Shown here: one piece after another, positions 6,155 through 13,352 of the stretch | Layout of the letters: each line of letters starts with the position of its first letter | Numbering within the stretch: the first letter of the stretch is position 1 | Assembly (NCBI GenBank): GCA_002305995.1 | Contig: DBRN01000004.1 | Coordinates: forward strand, 60,095-81,958 | From: Atopobiaceae bacterium UBA1367 | GTDB lineage: Bacteria; Actinomycetota; Coriobacteriia; Coriobacteriales; Atopobiaceae | Direction: 5' to 3' | Length of the DNA: 21,864 nt | Notes under the pieces: model-generated | The model's input: the letters and a program-made list of their open reading frames with translations, nothing else | What the model was told of the DNA's origin: nothing | The model's database searches: none | Translations under genes and position numbers: made by a program

Positions 6155-7291
6155 TCACTCCAGCTCTGCCGCCACCTCCTCGAGGTAGCTGATGATGGGC
6201 AGGCGCTGTGGACAGGCGGCCTCGCACTGGCCGCAGCCGATGCAGTCGCTCGCGTTGACACCGGCCTTCTCGGCGGCGCGGGCATAGCGGCGCCTGGCGT
6301 CGGACTCGTTCTCAAAGACCAGCTTGCGGTTCATGGCCGCGAGGAAGTCGGGGATGGGGATGCCTACGGGGCAGCCTTCGGTGCAGTAGTGGCAGGCGGT
6401 GCACTTGTATTGGCGCACGCCTGCAAGCGCCTCCTGCGCGCGGGCGACCACGGCCTGCTCGTCGGCCGAGAGCGGTTGGAAATCGCCCATGTAGCTCACG
6501 TTGTCCCTGACCTGGTCGAGGGTGGACATGCCGCTGAGCACGGTGAGCACGCCCTCCATGCTCGCCGCATAGCGAATCGCCCAGCTGGCGTAGGACATGT
6601 CCGGGTTGGCTGCGTCGAAGATCTCGCGCACGGAGCGGGGCGGGTTGGCAAGCGTGCCACCCTTGACCGGCTCCATCACCGTGAAGGGAACGCCGTGCTC
6701 GCGCGCGACCTCGTAGTTGGCGCGCGCCTGGACCTCGGCATCCTCCATGTCGGCATAGTTGATCTGCAGCTGGATGAAGTCGATGTCGGGGTAGGCGGTG
6801 AGCAGGCGCTCGAGGCGCTCTGGCCCGGCATGGAACGAGAAGCCCCAGGCGCGGATGACGCCCTGCTCCTTGAGGTCGCGGATCCAGTCCCACAGGCCGA
6901 AGTCGTCATACATCTGCTGGTTGTTGTCCTGGATGGCGTGCAGCAGGTAGTAGTCGAGGTAGTCGACCCCCAACCGCTCCATGGACGTCTGGAACTGCGC
7001 CTTGGTCTGCTCCGCCGTGGGGTTGCCCAGCCATGCGTTGGCCTTGGTGGTGACGGTGAACGCGTCACGCGGGTAGCGCTCCACGAGCGCCTTGCGTGTG
7101 GCGATCTCCGACTCGCCGCCGTCATAGACATAGGCAGTGTCAAAGTAGGTGAGGCCTGCGCCCATGAAGACGTCGACCATCTGGCAGATCTGCTCCATGT
7201 CCATGGAGCCGTCCTCCAGCTTGGGCAGGCGCATCATGCCAAAGCCCAGCTTGGGAGTGTCGTGTCCGAGGTAGTTACGTGCGTATGCCAT
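6155..7291 (-). CDS. Aldo/keto reductase with two 4Fe-4S motifs
   Basis: A 378-residue fusion of an N-terminal aldo/keto reductase barrel and a C-terminal ferredoxin-like domain. The barrel shows the catalytic tetrad Asp51, Tyr56 (FDTAYVY), Lys83 (TTKANAW) and His118 (YYLLHAI). The tail has two CxxCxxCxxxCP clusters, Cys297/300/303/307 and Cys350/353/356/360, each predicted to bind a 4Fe-4S centre. This arrangement is widespread in anaerobes and implies that electrons can pass between the reductase site and another redox partner; the physiological substrate of the group is poorly defined. The ATG at 7291 is preceded by GGAGGAGAGG; the upstream open-frame extension runs into sequence without a ribosome site. 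It is the first gene of the minus-strand metabolic block and ends in a GC-rich hairpin. Confidence 0.92.
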   Translation of the reverse strand: MAYARNYLGHDTPKLGFGMMRLPKLEDGSMDMEQICQMVDVFMGAGLTYFDTAYVYDGGESEIATRKALVERYPRDAFTVTTKANAWLGNPTAEQTKAQFQTSMERLGVDYLDYYLLHAIQDNNQQMYDDFGLWDWIRDLKEQGVIRAWGFSFHAGPERLERLLTAYPDIDFIQLQINYADMEDAEVQARANYEVAREHGVPFTVMEPVKGGTLANPPRSVREIFDAANPDMSYASWAIRYAASMEGVLTVLSGMSTLDQVRDNVSYMGDFQPLSADEQAVVARAQEALAGVRQYKCTACHYCTEGCPVGIPIPDFLAAMNRKLVFENESDARRRYARAAEKAGVNASDCIGCGQCEAACPQRLPIISYLEEVAAELE

Positions 7292-7480
7292 GCGATCCTC
7301 TCCTCCCGCCCAGTTGGTGGCACAGGTGGCCACCCTCTTCAAGTCTATCAAACGTCCCATGGGGCCCCGTGGGGGTGTGGCGCCGATCCGTGTGGGCTTG
7401 CCCTCCAACGGCGGAAGCGGGTATCGCAGGCGTCGGCCTCCCGGAGTTTGGTCCCATCCTGCCGCAGGAGGCTACGAAGT

Positions 7481-7656
7481 CTTTGGAGAGAGCGGTGAGG
7501 GCGAAGGGTGGTGAGTGCGCAGGGTAGTGAGTGCGCAGGACAATAGGTGCGCGGGGCGGTGTGGGCGGAGAGAGATGGGTGCGAAGGGTAGTGGGCGCGC
7601 AGGGCGGTGAGGGCAGAGAGAGATGGGTACGAAGGGCAATAAGTGCGAAAAAGTTT
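7481..7656. repeat. 16-bp tandem repeat, about eleven units
   Basis: Consecutive 16-base units begin at 7481, 7497, 7513, 7529 and so on every 16 bases to 7641, with consensus close to GAGTGCGCAGGGTAGT. Good examples are 7513-7528 and 7529-7544. Variants ending in GAGAGAT recur at 7561-7576 and 7609-7624, hinting at a 48-bp higher-order unit. The last unit merges into one arm of a perfect inverted repeat. The upstream part (7292-7480) holds no recognisable gene. An open minus-strand frame covers the repeat but is low-complexity and not convincing. Confidence 0.85.
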
Positions 7657-7751
7657 TGATGTCAGCGAAGGCCCTCCGATGCGGATAGGCGATATACCTG
7701 GGATTATGATTCTTGCAACTATCTGGTTAATCAAAACTTTTTCGCACTTAT
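7639..7751. repeat. Perfect 22-bp inverted repeat with 69-bp interior
   Basis: The 22 bases at 7639-7660 (core GTGCGAAAAAGTTTTGAT) are the exact reverse complement of 7730-7751. The 69-base interior is AT-richer than its surroundings and has no gene. The left arm is also the last unit of the 16-bp tandem repeat; the right arm abuts the decayed ATPase fragment. Possible readings are a MITE-like element (no flanking target duplication is evident) or a large transcription-terminating hairpin. Confidence 0.85.
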
Positions 7752-7784
7752 CGTCTGGCTCGCGCCGAGTCCCATCTCGGATGC

Positions 7785-8067
7785 TCCCCACGAGGATCCT
7801 CCGCTCGTTGTAGTGGGGGACGATGGGCTGGCGGACTACGAGCACCTTCCTGAATGAGTCCCCGATGCGTATGAGTGAGGGCTGCTCCTACTCCAGTTTC
7901 TCCTGGTTGGGAATGGTGTAAGCCGACTGCACGTAGACCCTCTCGCTTCCCCTGTTGCAGACGAAGTCCACCTCGAGCCGCGAGCGCGACTGGCGACCTC
8001 TCGCGTCACGGCCGTACTTCGTGACCTCGCCCACATCGACGCCCAGGCCGTGCAACCACAGCTCCTA
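7785..8067 (-). pseudogene. Decayed 3' end of a DUF4143-type AAA ATPase
   Basis: Conceptual minus-strand translation from 8064 reads ELWLHGLGVDVGEV, then LEVDFVCNRGSERVYVQSAY, then PNQEKLE-stop-EQPSLIRIGDSFRKVLVV and PHYNERRILVGSIRD. This is the characteristic C-terminus of DUF4143 ATPases (EVDFVC...YVQ.A...EKMEQEQ...IGDSFKKIVV). A TAG at 7888-7890 replaces an expected Gln, a second TAG lies at 8065-8067 just before the recognisable part, and no Walker motifs are found upstream, so only about the last 90 codons survive. It lies next to repeats and upstream of a different, intact ATPase, indicating a turnover site for such genes. Confidence 0.75.
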
Positions 8068-8417
8068 GCCACACGCTGGTGAGTATGGCCCGTTATGCAT
8101 AACCATGCGGAACGTCCGGATGCGTGGGCTGGTCGGTCAGAAGGAAGCATGCCGCACAACGCACAATTGACGTGTTCACCTCACCCATAAGATGCGCCAG
8201 ACTTTCGGTGGCGCCGTTACGTCGCGTGCAATCACTGAGTGATCCAAAACCGAGGACGTGTTACGCAAGTTGACACCTCGAAGGAAGGCACGAACAGGTC
8301 GTCTCAAGAGCTCAATAAGGTAAGTATACTTTCGATAAAATGTTTCTCCGAAAATAGACTTACCTAACTACGCTACTATGAAAGCCGACCAAGGGGGAAG
8401 TCGACCAAGGGGGATCG
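8068..8417. other. Intergenic region before the DUF234 ATPase
   Basis: About 350 bases without a recognisable gene. It is visibly AT-richer than the flanks, especially 8300-8380. It contains the inverted repeat at 8316-8367 and, just before the ATG, a duplicated ribosome-site region: CGACCAAGGGGGA at 8386-8398 and again at 8402-8414. The 5' part may include further decayed sequence of the neighbouring ATPase relic, but I could not recognise it. Confidence 0.5.
8316..8367 (+). promoter_or_regulatory. Inverted repeat over a putative -10, DUF234 ATPase
   Basis: TAAGGTAAGTATACTTTCG (8316-8334) and CGAAAATAGACTTACCTAA (8349-8367) are imperfect 19-bp inverted arms (16 of 19 pair) with a 14-base spacer. 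The left arm contains TATACT (8325-8330), a good -10 hexamer, about 88 bases before the ATPase ATG. This suggests an operator overlapping the promoter; the -35 is weak. Confidence 0.45.
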
Positions 8418-9824
8418 ATGTTCATAGGAAGAGAAAGAGAGCTCGCGACGCTCGAGCGCCTCTACAGCAGGTCAGGATTCCAGTTTCCGGCCATCTACGG
8501 GCGCCGGCGCGTGGGGAAGACGACCCTCATCACGCAGTTCGTCCAGGACAAGCCGACCGTGTTCTTCACCGCGATCGAGGGAAACCTGTCCGCCAACCTT
8601 CGCCTGCTGAGCGCGGCCATCCGCACCTTTGAGACCCCCGATGCCGACCCCAGCTCCGCTCCCGTGTACCGCGACCTCTACGAAGCGCTCGACGCGGTGT
8701 TTAGGATGGCAGCATCCCAGCGCCTCGTCTTCGTCATTGACGAGTATCCCTACCTGGCAAAGACGGACCCAAGCGTCTCTTCCATGCTCCAACGGCTCAT
8801 CGATCGCTATCGGGACAGCTCCCAGCTCTATCTCATCCTGTGCGGTTCGTCGCTCTCCTTCATGAGAGAGCAGCTCTTCGACGACAAGAGCCCGCTCTAC
8901 GGGCGTAGGACTGCCCAGATCGAGCTCGCCCCCTTTGACTTCTTCGACGCTCTTGGGTTCTTTCCTGGCATCCCGACAACCGATGCGCTGCAGTACTATG
9001 CGATGGCGGGAGGGGTCCCCCTCTACCTTAGGCAGTTCGACCCCGCGCTCTCCCTCGAGGAGAACGTCTGCGAGGTGTTCCTCTCGCCAGAGTCGCTGCT
9101 CTACGACGAGCCGACCAACCTCATCAAGCAGGAAGTGCAGAAGGCCGCACCCTTCAACGGGGTGATCCAGGCTATCGCGGAGGGCCGCTCGCAGAACAAC
9201 GAGATCGCGACGGCAATGGGCATACAGACTTCCGAGCTCACGTACTACCTCAAGGAGCTGCGCAGCATCGGCCTCGTGAGCAGAGAGATGCCCGTCGTTG
9301 CGGGAAGCAGGCGGGCGATCTACCGCCTCTCCGACAACCTCTTCCGCTTCTGGTATCGCTTCGTGTTCCCCAACCGCACGGCAATCGAGCGAGGCATGCA
9401 GCAGCGCGTGCTCCGGGGCGTTCTGGCGGGGCTGCCCTCGTTCTGCGGGCCGGCGTTCGGGGACGTCTGCGCCCAGTGGCTCTGGAGGCGAAACGCGGAC
9501 GGGTCCCTGCCCGTCGAGTTTGATGACTTGGGCCGCTGGTGGGGCAACGACCCCCAGCTGCGTGAGGAGGCCGAGATCGACCTCGTCGGCGTCGACGACG
9601 GCCGCGCCGTGCTCGTCGGCGAGTGCAAGTGGAGGAACGAAGACCTCGACAGGGATGTCGTCGAGACACTCGGGCGTCGCAGCGGCCTCGTGCATGCCCA
9701 GGCGGACTCGTGGCTGTACGCCTTCTCGAAGTCCGGCTTCACGCGCGCCGCCGCCGAGGCGGCTGCATCACATGGGCATATGAGGCTCGTCTCATTCGAC
9801 GAGATGTGCGAACCGAGCAAGTAA
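8418..9824 (+). CDS. AAA ATPase with DUF234-like C-terminus
   Basis: A 468-residue single-domain AAA-family ATPase of the group often annotated 'ATP-binding protein, DUF234'. It opens with MFIGRERELATLERLY and has Walker A GRRRVGKT (28-35) and Walker B LVFVIDEYPYLA (103-114, Asp108-Glu109). CGSSLSFM resembles the sensor-1 strand. A winged-helix-like segment follows (NEIATAMGIQTSELTYYLKELRSIGLV). The C-terminus has EIDLVGVDDGRAVLVGECKW, a pattern like the D...ExK core of PD-(D/E)xK nucleases. The cellular role of this family is not established; related genes are frequently mobile or accessory. AGGGGGATCG precedes the ATG. It is encoded opposite to its neighbours and flanked by relics, consistent with insertion in an accessory site. 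Confidence 0.85.
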   Translation: MFIGRERELATLERLYSRSGFQFPAIYGRRRVGKTTLITQFVQDKPTVFFTAIEGNLSANLRLLSAAIRTFETPDADPSSAPVYRDLYEALDAVFRMAASQRLVFVIDEYPYLAKTDPSVSSMLQRLIDRYRDSSQLYLILCGSSLSFMREQLFDDKSPLYGRRTAQIELAPFDFFDALGFFPGIPTTDALQYYAMAGGVPLYLRQFDPALSLEENVCEVFLSPESLLYDEPTNLIKQEVQKAAPFNGVIQAIAEGRSQNNEIATAMGIQTSELTYYLKELRSIGLVSREMPVVAGSRRAIYRLSDNLFRFWYRFVFPNRTAIERGMQQRVLRGVLAGLPSFCGPAFGDVCAQWLWRRNADGSLPVEFDDLGRWWGNDPQLREEAEIDLVGVDDGRAVLVGECKWRNEDLDRDVVETLGRRSGLVHAQADSWLYAFSKSGFTRAAAEAAASHGHMRLVSFDEMCEPSK

Positions 9825-9868
9825 CGGGTCACATTCGTTCGTTGCTGAGTCGAAAGACGGGTACGCTC

Positions 9869-10063
9869 TCACTCCGCCTCGAGGAAGGCGCCGGTCTGGC
9901 GGTCCCAGAGGGACTCGTGGGTGCCGCCGGCCCGGCTGAGCTCGGCGTGGGTGCCGTCCTCCACGATCTGCCCCTCCTCCAGCACCACGATGCGGTCGAG
10001 GGCGGCCACGGTGGAGAGGCGGTGTGCGACGACGATGGACGTCTGGCCGCGCATCAGGTTCTT
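9869..10063 (-). pseudogene. 3' relic of an ABC exporter gene
   Basis: This stretch is over 90% identical in DNA to the last ~190 bases of the ABC exporter gene at 11547-13352 and encodes its C-terminal 61 residues (positions 541-601) with only five substitutions and no gap. It retains the H-loop (VVAHRLST) and everything to the LEAE terminus, but no Walker A, signature or membrane domain. Homology ends abruptly near 10063, where the sequence becomes the 3' end of the DUF4143 ATPase gene. It is therefore the stump of a duplicated or paired exporter gene, not a functional protein. Confidence 0.85.
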
Positions 10064-11382
10064 GCCGCCTGTCGGTACAGATACGGCGCCAGATAGTGGG
10101 GCAGGGTGACCTTCTTGCCGTCGCGCCCGACGTTGCCGTCCACGAGCTTGAACCCTTGTACGATGTCGTCGCGCTCCAGCAGGGCGTTGAGCGAGGCGGT
10201 CGAGCCGCGCGACGCCTTGACCTCGACGGGCTCCACGCGCGCGTCCCGTGACCCTAGGAACTCGATCTCGTGGCTGCCGTTCGCTGAGGTCCAGTACCGC
10301 AGGGGCACGCCTTGCGTGGCGAGCATGACGGCCACCAGGTTCTCGTAGAGCCCGCCCTTCATGGGTCCCGCCAGCGTGTTCTCCACGACGGCGCGCTTCA
10401 TGCCGAAGTCGTACATAGCCATGAGCAGGCCCGTGTCGTTGGCGTACAGCCTGAACCGCTCGCCCACCTCGTAGGCAGCGAGCGGGTAGGAGGGCGTGGA
10501 GACCGCCTGGCAGCGCAGGACCATCTCGGATCCCACCAGCCAGTCGACGGACCCGGCGAACTTGCGCGCGCCCGCCCGCCTCTCCACGACGACGTACTGG
10601 AACTTGGTGTTCTCCTTCGCGAGCTGGCGCGGGAGCGACAGGTAGCAGGCTCGGGCCTTCACGCGCTCCTCGGGAGGTGCGTACCGCGCGATGTCGTCGA
10701 GGTAGAGCGCGTGCAGCATCAGCTGCGCTTCGTGGGCGGCCCCGTAGTCTCCCGCCTCGGCGAAGGCGCTCACAATCGCGGGCATGCCGCCGATTGCCAG
10801 GTACTCCCTCACGCGGCGCATCATGGCCGCGTGGACCGCCTGTGGCACGGGCTCGAGACGCTCGTAGTATCCCCTGAGCGCGTCGAGCGCCTCATCGTCG
10901 TAACCGAGAGCCCAGAGGAACTCCTCGAAGTCGAGGGGACGCATCGTGACCTGCCGCTCGTACCCGACGGGCAGCGACGGCGCGCCTTCGAGCTCGCGGT
11001 ACCGGATGCCCAAAAGCGATCCCGAGCCGATGACGTCACAGCGCCCGTCCTGCGCGAGGTACTTGAACGCGGCGCGCGCCTCGGGGCACTCCTGCAGCTC
11101 GTCGAGGAAGAGGAGTGTCCTGCCGGGGATGATCCTCACGCCGGGGACGAAGAGCGTGATGCGCGAGTAGAGGTCTCCCGCCGACAGCGACCCGCTGAAG
11201 ATGTCCCTGTAGTCGGGGTGCTCGACGAAGTCGAGCTTGACGAGGCTCTCGTACTCTGCCTCCCCGAAGCGCTCGACGATGAACGACTTGCCGACCTGGC
11301 GTGCTCCGTTGATGAGGAGGCACTCGGTGCCGTGCGAACGCCTCCATGACTGCAGGTAGGAGTAGATCTTTCGTTTGAGCAT
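10054..11382 (-). CDS. AAA ATPase with DUF4143-like C-terminus
   Basis: A 442-residue ATPase of the common AAA/DUF4143 family. Walker A is GARQVGKS (26-33); Walker B is TLLFLDELQECPEA; the GSGSLLGI segment and MRPLDFEEFLWALG are hallmark family motifs. The C-terminal domain includes RYWTSANGSHEIEFL and VEPVEVKAS, resembling a D/E...ExK nuclease-like fold. The biochemical role is unknown. The ATG at 11382 has GGAGAACC upstream. Its TGA (10054-10056) overlaps the relic of an ABC exporter, so its last codons sit exactly at a recombination junction. Upstream (11401-11532) are four direct repeats with a 33-bp period. It differs from both the plus-strand ATPase at 8418 and the decayed fragment at 7785-8067. 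Confidence 0.9.
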   Translation of the reverse strand: MLKRKIYSYLQSWRRSHGTECLLINGARQVGKSFIVERFGEAEYESLVKLDFVEHPDYRDIFSGSLSAGDLYSRITLFVPGVRIIPGRTLLFLDELQECPEARAAFKYLAQDGRCDVIGSGSLLGIRYRELEGAPSLPVGYERQVTMRPLDFEEFLWALGYDDEALDALRGYYERLEPVPQAVHAAMMRRVREYLAIGGMPAIVSAFAEAGDYGAAHEAQLMLHALYLDDIARYAPPEERVKARACYLSLPRQLAKENTKFQYVVVERRAGARKFAGSVDWLVGSEMVLRCQAVSTPSYPLAAYEVGERFRLYANDTGLLMAMYDFGMKRAVVENTLAGPMKGGLYENLVAVMLATQGVPLRYWTSANGSHEIEFLGSRDARVEPVEVKASRGSTASLNALLERDDIVQGFKLVDGNVGRDGKKVTLPHYLAPYLYRQAART

Positions 11383-11400
11383 GGTTCTCCAGACGCTTTA

Positions 11401-11532
11401 TGCAACTTTTCAAGACTATTGAACCAGCATTGATGCAATATTTCAAGGCTGCCTAATAGCAGTAAAGGCAACTTTTCAGTCATTTGGGCATGCTGGCAGT
11501 GCAACATTTCAAGAGCTGTTGCGTCGTAAGGA
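11401..11532 (-). repeat. Four 33-bp-phased direct repeats upstream of the ATPase
   Basis: The word TGCAAYWTTTCAAGRCT starts at 11401, 11434, 11467 and 11500, a spacing of exactly 33 bp each time (third copy GGCAACTTTTCAGTCAT). On the coding strand of the ATPase the core reads TTGAAAAGTTGCA or TTGAAATATTGCA. The block fills the whole gap between the ABC exporter stop and the ATPase start and is clearly AT-richer than its flanks. Three helical turns per period would place the sites on one DNA face, as for cooperative protein binding. Confidence 0.8.
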
Positions 11533-11546
11533 GACTTCCTGCGTCT

Positions 11547-13352
11547 TTACTCCGCCTCGAGGAAGGCGCCGGTCTGGCGGTCCCAGAGGGACTCGTAGGT
11601 GCCGCCGGCCCGGCTGAGCTCGGCGTGGGTGCCGTCCTCCACGACCCGCCCGCCCTCCAGCACCACGATGCGGTCGAGGGCGGCCACGGTGGAGAGGCGG
11701 TGGGCCACCACGATGCTCGTGCGGCCGCGCATGAGGTTCTCCAGCGCCCCCTGCACGGCGGCCTCGGACTCGCTGTCGAGCGCGCTCGTGGCCTCGTCGA
11801 GCACCAGGATCGGGCAGTCGGCCAGCATCGCGCGGGCGATGGCCACGCGCTGGCGCTGCCCGCCCGAGAGCTTGACGCCCCGCTCGCCGACCATGGTGTC
11901 CATGCCGGCGGGTAGCCGGTCGATGAACTCGAGCGCATTGGCCAGCCGCGCCGCCTCCCGGATCTCCTCCTCGGTGGCGTCGGGGCGCCCGTAGGCGATG
12001 TTCTCCCGTATCGACCGGTGGAACAGCAGCGCCTCCTGCGGCACGTAGGCGATCTGTCGACGCAGGCTCTGCTGCGTGCAGCGGCTGATGTCCTGCCCGT
12101 CCACCAGCACCCTGCCCTCCTGCACGTCGGAGAGGCGCAGCAGGAGCTTGGTGAGGGTGGTCTTGCCCGATCCCGAGCGTCCCACCAGGCCCACGCGCTG
12201 GCCCGCCGGCACGCGCAGGTCGAGGCCCTCGAACACGTAGTCGCCCTCGGCGGCGTCGACGTAGCGGAACGAGAGCCCCTCGAAGTCTATCGCGCCCTCC
12301 GTCACGCGCAGCTCGCGCGCGTCGCGCACGTCCTCCACCAGGCGCGGCTCGTCCAGGGCCCTCGTCATCTCGGCCGCGTCGCCCATCGCGCGATTCACGC
12401 GCTGCATCATCGAGTTGATGTAGTTGAAGCGCATGGAGAGGTTGTAGGTGTAGGTGAACATCATGACCAGCGTGCCCGCCGAGATGCCGTACCATGCGTT
12501 TCCGCCCACCACGAAGATGCTGGTCACGAACATGATGACGGTGATGAGCGTGGAGGTCATGGCTCCCCGGCGCATCATGGCCCCCATGGAGATGCGCTCG
12601 GTGGCGAGGGCCTTCCGATCCGCGTCGTCGAAGAGGCCTCGCTCGTAGTCCTCCCTGCCATAGGTCTTGACGGCGAGGATGTTGGTAACCGCGTCGGACA
12701 GCACGCCCGAGAGCCTGCTCTGCGCGGCGCTCGTCGCTGCGGAGAGTGGGAGGATGCGCTGGTACATGGTATAGGCAACCACCACGTACGCCGTCAGCAT
12801 GAGAAAGAGGACGCACACGAACAGGGGGCTTGCCGGCCACAGCAGCACGATGGTGCAGACGATGCTGGCTATGGTGGGGATGAGCGAGTACGTCACGACG
12901 TCGACCAGCCCGACGTAGCCGTTCATGAAGCGGCTGGTCTGGCTCACGAGGCTGCCGCCGAAGCGGCTGGTGTGGAAGGTCATCGACTGGTTGGAGAGCG
13001 TGTCGAAGCACAGGCGCGCCAGGTGGTAGTTGCCGTTCATCTCGAGCTGCATGACGCTCCAGTCCTGCAGCTTGGAGCAGGTCTGCCCGATGGCGTTGAC
13101 CAGCAGGAGCGCAACGACGTACGGGGCGAACACCGCGAAGACCTGCGCCGCCGTGACGGGCTCTGCCTGCACGCGGTCGACGATGAGGCCCATGACGTAG
13201 GTGTTTGCGTAGCTGAGCAGCGCGGTGTAGGCAACGCTCGTGAAGACCGCCATGAACGTGGCGAAGGGCTTCTTGCGCGTGACCCACCAGAACCAGTGGA
13301 GCGTGCGACGGATGGTGGAGCCCTTGAGCGGGGCGGTGCTGCGTTGTGACAT
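11547..13352 (-). CDS. ABC exporter, fused membrane and ATPase domains
   Basis: A 601-residue type IV-fold exporter half-transporter. Residues 1-~340 hold six membrane helices; the nucleotide-binding domain has Walker A GRSGSGKTT (Lys397), Q-loop near VPQEAL, signature LSGGQ (495-499), Walker B ILVLDEATSALD (Asp519) and H-loop His551. All catalytic residues are present, so it should hydrolyse ATP to export a lipid, drug or peptide; no peptidase or cargo gene is adjacent. I chose the ATG at 13352, with GAAAGG upstream; the long open-frame extension beyond it is out of character for the family. Exporters of this type often come as heterodimeric pairs, and the relic at 9869-10063 may be what remains of a downstream partner. 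Confidence 0.9.
   Translation of the reverse strand: MSQRSTAPLKGSTIRRTLHWFWWVTRKKPFATFMAVFTSVAYTALLSYANTYVMGLIVDRVQAEPVTAAQVFAVFAPYVVALLLVNAIGQTCSKLQDWSVMQLEMNGNYHLARLCFDTLSNQSMTFHTSRFGGSLVSQTSRFMNGYVGLVDVVTYSLIPTIASIVCTIVLLWPASPLFVCVLFLMLTAYVVVAYTMYQRILPLSAATSAAQSRLSGVLSDAVTNILAVKTYGREDYERGLFDDADRKALATERISMGAMMRRGAMTSTLITVIMFVTSIFVVGGNAWYGISAGTLVMMFTYTYNLSMRFNYINSMMQRVNRAMGDAAEMTRALDEPRLVEDVRDARELRVTEGAIDFEGLSFRYVDAAEGDYVFEGLDLRVPAGQRVGLVGRSGSGKTTLTKLLLRLSDVQEGRVLVDGQDISRCTQQSLRRQIAYVPQEALLFHRSIRENIAYGRPDATEEEIREAARLANALEFIDRLPAGMDTMVGERGVKLSGGQRQRVAIARAMLADCPILVLDEATSALDSESEAAVQGALENLMRGRTSIVVAHRLSTVAALDRIVVLEGGRVVEDGTHAELSRAGGTYESLWDRQTGAFLEAE

Noticed and set aside
7639..7751. Insertion sequence
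   Set aside because: Terminal inverted repeats are perfect, but there is no transposase and no evident target-site duplication, so only a MITE-like or hairpin reading is kept.
7348..7845. Minus-strand ORF across the 16-bp repeat
   Set aside because: The N-terminal part is the tail of the ATPase relic and the rest is low-complexity repeat translation, so it is not a gene.
8270..8275. TTGACA as -35 of the DUF234 ATPase promoter
   Set aside because: The hexamer is perfect, but no -10 lies 16-18 bases downstream; the TATACT inside the inverted repeat is too far away.
10312..11349. Long plus-strand open frame
   Set aside because: It is antisense to the DUF4143 ATPase, whose Walker motifs and family signature are unmistakable.
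12018..13349. Long plus-strand open frame
   Set aside because: It is antisense to the ABC exporter, composition-driven, and has no motif.
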